From: Pseudomonadota bacterium
GTDB lineage: Bacteria > Pseudomonadota > Alphaproteobacteria > Rhizobiales > Beijerinckiaceae
Assembly (NCBI GenBank): GCA_023393655.1
Contig: JAEWKP010000112.1
Coordinates: 1-8,723 of the forward strand
Length of the DNA stretch: 8,723 nucleotides
Direction of reading: 5' to 3'
Part shown: piece by piece, positions 5,083 through 8,723 of the stretch
How positions within the stretch are numbered: position 1 is the stretch's first letter
Layout of the letters: each line of letters starts with the position of its first letter
The notes under the pieces: model-generated
The model's database searches: none
Told to the model about the DNA's origin: nothing
Seen by the model: only the letters and a program-made list of their open reading frames with translations
Made by a program: the position numbers and the translations under genes

Positions 5083-5970
5083 TCAGCCGCGCAGCACCGC
5101 GGGTATGGCCGGGCGCGGACGAAAGCCCGGCGTAGCGGCGGCGACGAGCGGAGGAGCCATCGCGGCGTGCCGGTAGAGGCCACGGTGCTGCGGGTCGCAG
5201 ACGAGCTTCGTCGCCAGCCCCAGCACGGTCTCGGCGGCGCCGAGCAGGAAGGCTCCGTCCGGCACCAGGCGAGGCGCGAGCTGCTCCAGGACCTTCACCT
5301 TGGTGGGGACGTCGAAATAGATCAGGACGTTGCGGCAGAAGATCACGTCGAACCGGCCGAACGGGTCGTTGCGCTCCAGCAGGTTGTGCTGCCTGAACTC
5401 GACCATCGCGCGGATGCGCTGCGAGACCTGCCACCTGTCTCCGACCTGCTGGAAATGCTTCAGCAGCATCTGGATCGGCAGGCCGCGCTGGATCTCGAAT
5501 TGGCTGTAGATGCCGGCCCGGGCCTTCTCCAGGATCTCGGCGGAGATGTCCGTTCCCAGGATCTCGATCTTCCAGCCGGCGAGCCGTTCGCCGAGCTCGT
5601 CGATCAGCATCGCCAGCGAATAGGCTTCCTGGCCGCTGGAGACGGCCGCGCACCAGATCCGCAGTGAACGGCTGGCGGCGTTGGCGGCCAACCGCTCGGG
5701 CAGGATGACGTCCCGGAACAGGTTGAACGGCGTCTGGTCGCGGAAGAACAGGGTCTCGTTGGTGGTCATGGCATCGACCACGGCGCTCTCCAGGCCCGGG
5801 TCGCGGGCTATCCGGAGCTGGCGCACGAGCGCCTCGATATCGGCGATGCCGCGCCGGCGGCAGAGGATGCCGAGCCGGCTCTCGGCGAGGTAGCGCTTGT
5901 CCGCGGTCAGCGACAGGCCGGAGCGCTGCTGGAGCAGCAGGCAGAGGAAGGAGAAATCGGCTTCGGTCAT
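5083..5970 (-). CDS. cheR: Chemoreceptor methyltransferase CheR
   Basis: CheR transfers methyl groups from S-adenosylmethionine to glutamates on chemoreceptors, the forward arm of adaptation. The 295-residue product has a helical N-terminal domain (about 1-66) with the motif AMTTNETLFFRD (67-78). The S-adenosylmethionine-binding segment IWCAAVSSGQEAYSLAM follows (105-121), with ILGTDIS (137-143) and FCRNVLIYFD (211-220). The usual binding loop is C-S/A-x-G-E-E-P-Y; here it reads SSGQEAY, a change in sequence but with G, E and Y kept. After about residue 270 there is a low-complexity Pro/Ala-rich tail that probably has no fold. The ATG overlaps the cheB stop as ATGA (5970-5967), which indicates translational coupling. 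It is the last gene of the che operon. The product is expected to be cytoplasmic, at receptor arrays. Confidence 0.97.
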   Translation of the reverse strand: MTEADFSFLCLLLQQRSGLSLTADKRYLAESRLGILCRRRGIADIEALVRQLRIARDPGLESAVVDAMTTNETLFFRDQTPFNLFRDVILPERLAANAASRSLRIWCAAVSSGQEAYSLAMLIDELGERLAGWKIEILGTDISAEILEKARAGIYSQFEIQRGLPIQMLLKHFQQVGDRWQVSQRIRAMVEFRQHNLLERNDPFGRFDVIFCRNVLIYFDVPTKVKVLEQLAPRLVPDGAFLLGAAETVLGLATKLVCDPQHRGLYRHAAMAPPLVAAATPGFRPRPAIPAVLRG

Positions 5971-7097
5971 ACCGGCTGCACCCCGCGCACGAGGCAGCGG
6001 ATCGAGGCACCGATCTCGTCGAGCGCGATGATGCTGCTGGCATGGCGGGCGCGTACGACCGAGCCCGGCATGCCCCAGATCGTGCTGCTCGGCTCGTTCT
6101 GGGCGATGACGGCGGCTCCCGCCTTTCGCAGCGCGCCGGCGCCGTCGGTGCCGTCGCTGCCCATGCCGGTGAGGACGAGGCCGAGCGCGGCCGGCCCGAG
6201 ATGGCGGGCGGCGTCGCCGAACAGCACGTCGACGGCAGGCCGGCAGAAATTCACGGGGGGTTCGTCGCCGATGCGCGCGACGATATGGCCGAGCCGGCGG
6301 TCAATGCCGAGATGGCGGCCGCCGGGCGCGATATACACGGTGCCGCGCATCAAACGCTCGCCGTCGAAAGGTTCGCGGGCGGGGACGCCGATATGGCTGG
6401 CGACCTGCTCGGCGAAGGAAGCGGTGAAAAGCGGCGGCATGTGCTGGACGACGATCGTCGTCAGGTCGTTGAGGCCCTCGCCGATGTCGAACAGCACCTT
6501 GGCGACGGCGCGGGGGCCGCCGGTCGAGGCGCCGATCACGAGATAGCGCGGCATCACCGAGACGAGCGGGCGCAGATTGACCGGCCCGGTATGCGGCAGG
6601 TCGGTGTCGACCTCCGGTGGCAGCGAGCCGGGTTTGACCGGTGTGTGGACGATATTGCCGAGCTTGAGCAGGAATTCGCTGCGGAAATCGAGCGACAGGG
6701 TCATGCCGCTGCGGCTGTCCGGCTTGGAGACCACGTCCATCGCGCCCCGGGTCATGCATTCCAGCGCGAGGCGGGTATTGCGCTCGTTCAGCGTCGCGGC
6801 AAGCAGGACGCCCGTATTCGGACTTTCCTTCAGGATCTGCGGCAGGGCGGCCACCCCGTCCACGCCCGGCATGTCGAGGTCGAGCACCATGACGTCGGGC
6901 TTGAAGCGGGTGGCGTGCGCGACCGCGGTCTCGCCGTCACCGGCGACGGCGACGACGTGGAAATTGCCGGCCTCGCCCAGCCAGCGCGCGAAGAGCCCGC
7001 GCACGACGACGGAATCGTCGGCGATCACCACGGTCTTGTGTCGCGATGCGGGGCTTGCAGGGATCGCGAGAGGAGACAGCATCGGCATGTTTCTCAC
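5967..7097 (-). CDS. cheB: Chemotaxis protein-glutamate methylesterase CheB
   Basis: CheB removes methyl groups from, and deamidates, chemoreceptor glutamates. It is switched on by phosphorylation from CheA, providing feedback adaptation. The receiver domain (about 21-135) has D27 and D28, phospho-acceptor D73 in VLDLDMPG, and K125 in VSKP. The conserved Ser/Thr position appears to be Ala101 (LLAATLNERN). A linker follows, then the esterase domain (about 183-374) with GASTGGP (nucleophile S191), VVQHMP (H219) and GMGSDGTDG (likely D315), the expected Ser-His-Asp triad. Length is normal. The start is uncertain. GTG 7097-7095 gives 376 residues, but ATG 7088-7086 and ATG 7082-7080 are in frame just inside; no ribosome binding site is decisive, and the extra residues lie outside the folded domain. 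It follows cheY by 70 bases that contain a hairpin, and overlaps cheR by ATGA. Confidence 0.97.
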   Translation of the reverse strand: MRNMPMLSPLAIPASPASRHKTVVIADDSVVVRGLFARWLGEAGNFHVVAVAGDGETAVAHATRFKPDVMVLDLDMPGVDGVAALPQILKESPNTGVLLAATLNERNTRLALECMTRGAMDVVSKPDSRSGMTLSLDFRSEFLLKLGNIVHTPVKPGSLPPEVDTDLPHTGPVNLRPLVSVMPRYLVIGASTGGPRAVAKVLFDIGEGLNDLTTIVVQHMPPLFTASFAEQVASHIGVPAREPFDGERLMRGTVYIAPGGRHLGIDRRLGHIVARIGDEPPVNFCRPAVDVLFGDAARHLGPAALGLVLTGMGSDGTDGAGALRKAGAAVIAQNEPSSTIWGMPGSVVRARHASSIIALDEIGASIRCLVRGVQPV

Positions 7098-7129
7098 GGG
7101 GCCGGCGGTAGCGGGAGGGCATCCTGGGC

Positions 7130-7165
7130 GAGCGCCTTGCGAGGCGCCCGCATCGGAAGGCGCTC
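7130..7165 (-). other. Hairpin between cheY and cheB
   Basis: A perfect 9-bp inverted repeat, GAGCGCCTT (7130-7138) and AAGGCGCTC (7157-7165), encloses 18 bases. An alternative smaller stem, GCCT (7134-7137) with AGGC (7142-7145), is also possible. It begins two bases after the cheY stop codon on the minus strand. There is no T tract after it, so complete termination is unlikely. It could stabilise the 3' end of a cheA-cheW-cheY transcript or reduce cheB-cheR output relative to cheY. Confidence 0.6.
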
Positions 7166-7167
7166 GT

Positions 7168-7533
7168 TCAGAGCAATCCGACCTGATGGAATTTCGAAGC
7201 CACGATCTCCTTGTCGAAGGGCTTCATGATGTATTCGTCGGCGCCGGCATGCATGGCGCGCGCGATATGGGCGATGTCGTTCTCGGTCGTGCAGAAGACC
7301 ACCTTGGGGCGCTTGCCGCCGGGCATCTGGCGCAGCGTGCGCAGGAATTCGTAGCCGTCCATGATCGGCATGTTCCAGTCGAGCAGCACGGCATCCGGCA
7401 TCTCGCCCTTGCAGGCGTCGATGGCGCGCGCGCCGTCCTCGGCTTCGGCGATGCGGAACTGCAGCCCTTCGAGGATGCGGCGGGCCACCTTGCGGATCAC
7501 CGCTGAGTCGTCGACGACGAGGCAGTATTTCAT
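7168..7533 (-). CDS. cheY: Chemotaxis response regulator CheY
   Basis: This 121-residue single-domain receiver receives phosphate from CheA and binds the flagellar motor switch, or acts as a phosphate sink where several CheY proteins exist. All signature residues are visible: acidic D8 and D9, phospho-acceptor D52 in LLDWNMPIMDG, T82 in FCTTEND, and K104 in YIMKPFDKE with the switch aromatic Y101. The DWNMP motif and the C-terminal KFHQVGLL are typical of alphaproteobacterial CheY. The ATG at 7533 has GGAGA seven bases upstream. It lies 30 bases after cheW and before a hairpin and cheB. Whether this is the motor-binding CheY or an accessory one cannot be decided from sequence alone. Confidence 0.95.
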   Translation of the reverse strand: MKYCLVVDDSAVIRKVARRILEGLQFRIAEAEDGARAIDACKGEMPDAVLLDWNMPIMDGYEFLRTLRQMPGGKRPKVVFCTTENDIAHIARAMHAGADEYIMKPFDKEIVASKFHQVGLL

Positions 7534-7563
7534 GACTGGGTCTCCAGAACTGTGGCGCCGCCG

Positions 7564-8067
7564 TCAGGCCGCGCTGCGAAGGTCGAGATCGAGGACGGCG
7601 TCGAGGTCGAGGACGACGAGAAGCTCATCGGCCAGACGATGGATGCCCGTCGCCAGCGCCGCCCAAACGCGATCGAGATGAACCGGGAGCGGCTCGAACG
7701 TCGAACGGTCGAGCCGGATGACCTCGCCGACGGCGTCGACGATGAGCGCATAGGCCTCACCGTCATGGTCGATGCCGATCGCCGTCAGCTCGGTGCGGCC
7801 TTGCCCGTCGAGCTTGAACGGGGCGGGGCGCCCGAGCCGCTTGCGCAGGCAGATCGCGGTGACGATGCGGCCGCGCAGGTTGAGCAGCCCGACGATCTCG
7901 TCGGGCGCACGCGGGACGATCGTGATGCGGTTGGCGATGAAGACGTCCTGGACCCGGCCGATCGGCAGGCCGAGGAGCTGTTCGCCGACGCGGATCGTCA
8001 CGTAGTCGAGCGAGTCGCCGAAGCCGGGCGCGGCCGGCACAGGGGGCGGGGGCGCGCTCGAGCTCAT
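7564..8067 (-). CDS. cheW: Chemotaxis coupling protein CheW
   Basis: CheW is the scaffold that links chemoreceptor tips to the P5 domain of CheA in signalling arrays. The 167-residue product has a Pro/Ala-rich N-terminal extension (about 1-17) that is probably disordered, then a single CheW domain (about 20-162). The usual core motif is seen as IVGLLNLRGRIV (58-69), and the late strand motif as ELLVVLDLDAVLDLDL (148-163). It lacks any kinase or receiver domain, which separates it from CheV and CheA. The ATG at 8067 overlaps the cheA stop as ATGA, with GAGG eight bases upstream, so translation is likely coupled to cheA. cheY follows after 30 bases. Confidence 0.95.
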   Translation of the reverse strand: MSSSAPPPPVPAAPGFGDSLDYVTIRVGEQLLGLPIGRVQDVFIANRITIVPRAPDEIVGLLNLRGRIVTAICLRKRLGRPAPFKLDGQGRTELTAIGIDHDGEAYALIVDAVGEVIRLDRSTFEPLPVHLDRVWAALATGIHRLADELLVVLDLDAVLDLDLRSAA

Positions 8068-8723
8068 GCCGCATGCCTCAGGTCAGCGCCCGCCGCATTG
8101 AGCTCGCTCAGCAGGGCCCGGCGGTCGAATTTCGCGAGGATGTCGTCGAAACCGGCCTGGGCCGCCCGCATGTGCAGGTCGGGCGTGGCGCAGGTGGTCA
8201 GGCCGAGGATGCGCAGGCGCTCGCCCCCGGCGCGTTCGCGCAGGGCTGTCGCAAAGGCAAAGGCGGCGTCGCTGTCGCGATCGAGGTCGAGCAGCGCGGA
8301 CATGATCGGCTCGCCGGCGGCCGTGAGGCTCGCCTCGCTGAAATCCGCCAGCGTGGCGATGATCCGGCCCGAGGCCTTCAGCACGGGGGTCAGCATGTCC
8401 CGCAGGAAATCGGACGGCTCGACCAGCAGGATGCGGCCGGACGGCTCCGCGCTCCGCCCGGCCGCGAACCAGCCGGGCTCGTTCAGCGGCAGGTAATGGG
8501 CGAGGTCGAGGATGTCGGTGGCGCGGCCGCGGATCATCGCCGAGCCGATGATGCCGCGCTCTCCCGCTGCCGCCATCTCGAGCTCGAAGGTGTCCTCGAC
8601 GATGTCGACGATCGCCTCGACGGCGAGCGCGACCGTGAGATCGCCGTTCGAGACGATGACCAGCGGCTGGATGCCCTCGCTGCGCAATTGGGTGTCTGCG
8701 ACAGGTGTCACCGGGACGAGACG
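8064..8723 (-). CDS. cheA: C-terminal part of chemotaxis histidine kinase CheA with a fused receiver-like domain (partial)
   Basis: The frame is open to the window edge (RLVPV..., with the GTG at 8711 reading as an internal valine), so the 5' part lies outside. The 219 visible residues start in a CheW-like P5 domain (about 1-82: TQLRSEGIQPLVIVSNGDLT, then SAMIRGRATDILDLAHYLP), the usual end of CheA. A receiver-like domain (about 97-210) follows, with GRILLVEPSDFLRDML, a probable acceptor D146 (ALLDLD), T176/T177 and K198 in LAKFDRRALL. CheA proteins with such a terminal receiver are known in alphaproteobacteria. Here the Mg-binding acidic pair normally written DD is E102-P103, so phosphoryl transfer to this receiver may be weak or lost. 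Kinase, P1 and P2 domains cannot be assessed. The gene overlaps cheW by ATGA and is the most upstream che gene visible. Confidence 0.9.
   Translation of the reverse strand, partial: RLVPVTPVADTQLRSEGIQPLVIVSNGDLTVALAVEAIVDIVEDTFELEMAAAGERGIIGSAMIRGRATDILDLAHYLPLNEPGWFAAGRSAEPSGRILLVEPSDFLRDMLTPVLKASGRIIATLADFSEASLTAAGEPIMSALLDLDRDSDAAFAFATALRERAGGERLRILGLTTCATPDLHMRAAQAGFDDILAKFDRRALLSELNAAGADLRHAA

Noticed and set aside
4968..5183. 71-codon minus-strand frame between cheR and ctrA
   Set aside because: It has no ribosome binding site, starts inside cheR, and spans both hairpins of the convergent junction.
4811..6043. 410-codon minus-strand open frame across cheR and the end of ctrA
   Set aside because: It covers cheR in another frame and runs through the ctrA terminator. 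It is very rich in Arg and Pro.
6042..7229. 395-codon + strand open frame opposite cheB
   Set aside because: It lies antisense to cheB, which has all catalytic motifs. The composition is that of a shadow frame.
1..8723. Search for CRISPR arrays, tRNA or rRNA genes, insertion sequences, toxin-antitoxin or defence genes
   Set aside because: None seen by eye on either strand. All long coding regions are accounted for by flagellar, chemotaxis, CtrA, MFS and DUF1304 genes.

Overview
The window comes from a GC-rich alphaproteobacterium, most likely of the order Hyphomicrobiales (Rhizobiales); a Bosea- or Methylobacterium-like relative is my guess, not a demonstrated identity. The reasons are a full-length CtrA cell-cycle regulator, a fliI gene divergent from ctrA, a CheA whose C-terminus carries a receiver domain, and a short palindrome that looks like a repeat common in this order. 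All coding is chromosomal housekeeping or motility in character. I see no insertion sequence, prophage, CRISPR array, tRNA or rRNA.

Layout from left to right. Bases 1-100 hold the possible last codons of a + strand gene and a strong hairpin with A and T tracts on both sides, which also ends fliJ. fliJ (101-505, minus) follows, then a 315-base intergenic stretch (506-820) with a 23-base near-perfect palindrome. An MFS transporter (821-2059, plus) converges, with only six bases between stop codons, on a small DUF1304 membrane protein (2066-2419, minus). DUF1304 lies directly downstream of fliI (2451-3797, minus). fliI and the response regulator gene ctrA (4234-4935, plus) diverge from a 436-base control region. 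That region holds an AT-rich cluster of TTAA-type CtrA half-sites, two GANTC (CcrM) sites and a perfect 9-bp-stem hairpin. ctrA ends in a clear intrinsic terminator and converges on a chemotaxis operon read on the minus strand: cheA (3' part only), cheW, cheY, cheB and cheR (8723 down to 5083). It has ATGA overlaps at cheA/cheW and cheB/cheR.

Function. FliI and FliJ are the ATPase and stalk proteins of the flagellar export machine. CtrA is the master cell-cycle regulator that in many alphaproteobacteria also switches on flagellar and chemotaxis genes. The Che proteins form the excitation (CheA, CheW, CheY) and adaptation (CheR, CheB) arms of chemotaxis. The locus therefore places cell-cycle control, flagellar assembly and chemotaxis side by side. 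The MFS and DUF1304 genes look like unrelated passengers lying between fliI and fliJ.

I found no convincing undescribed system. The points most worth a second look are the separation of fliI from fliJ, the ctrA/fliI control region, the apparently degenerate receiver at the end of CheA, and the hairpin between cheY and cheB.
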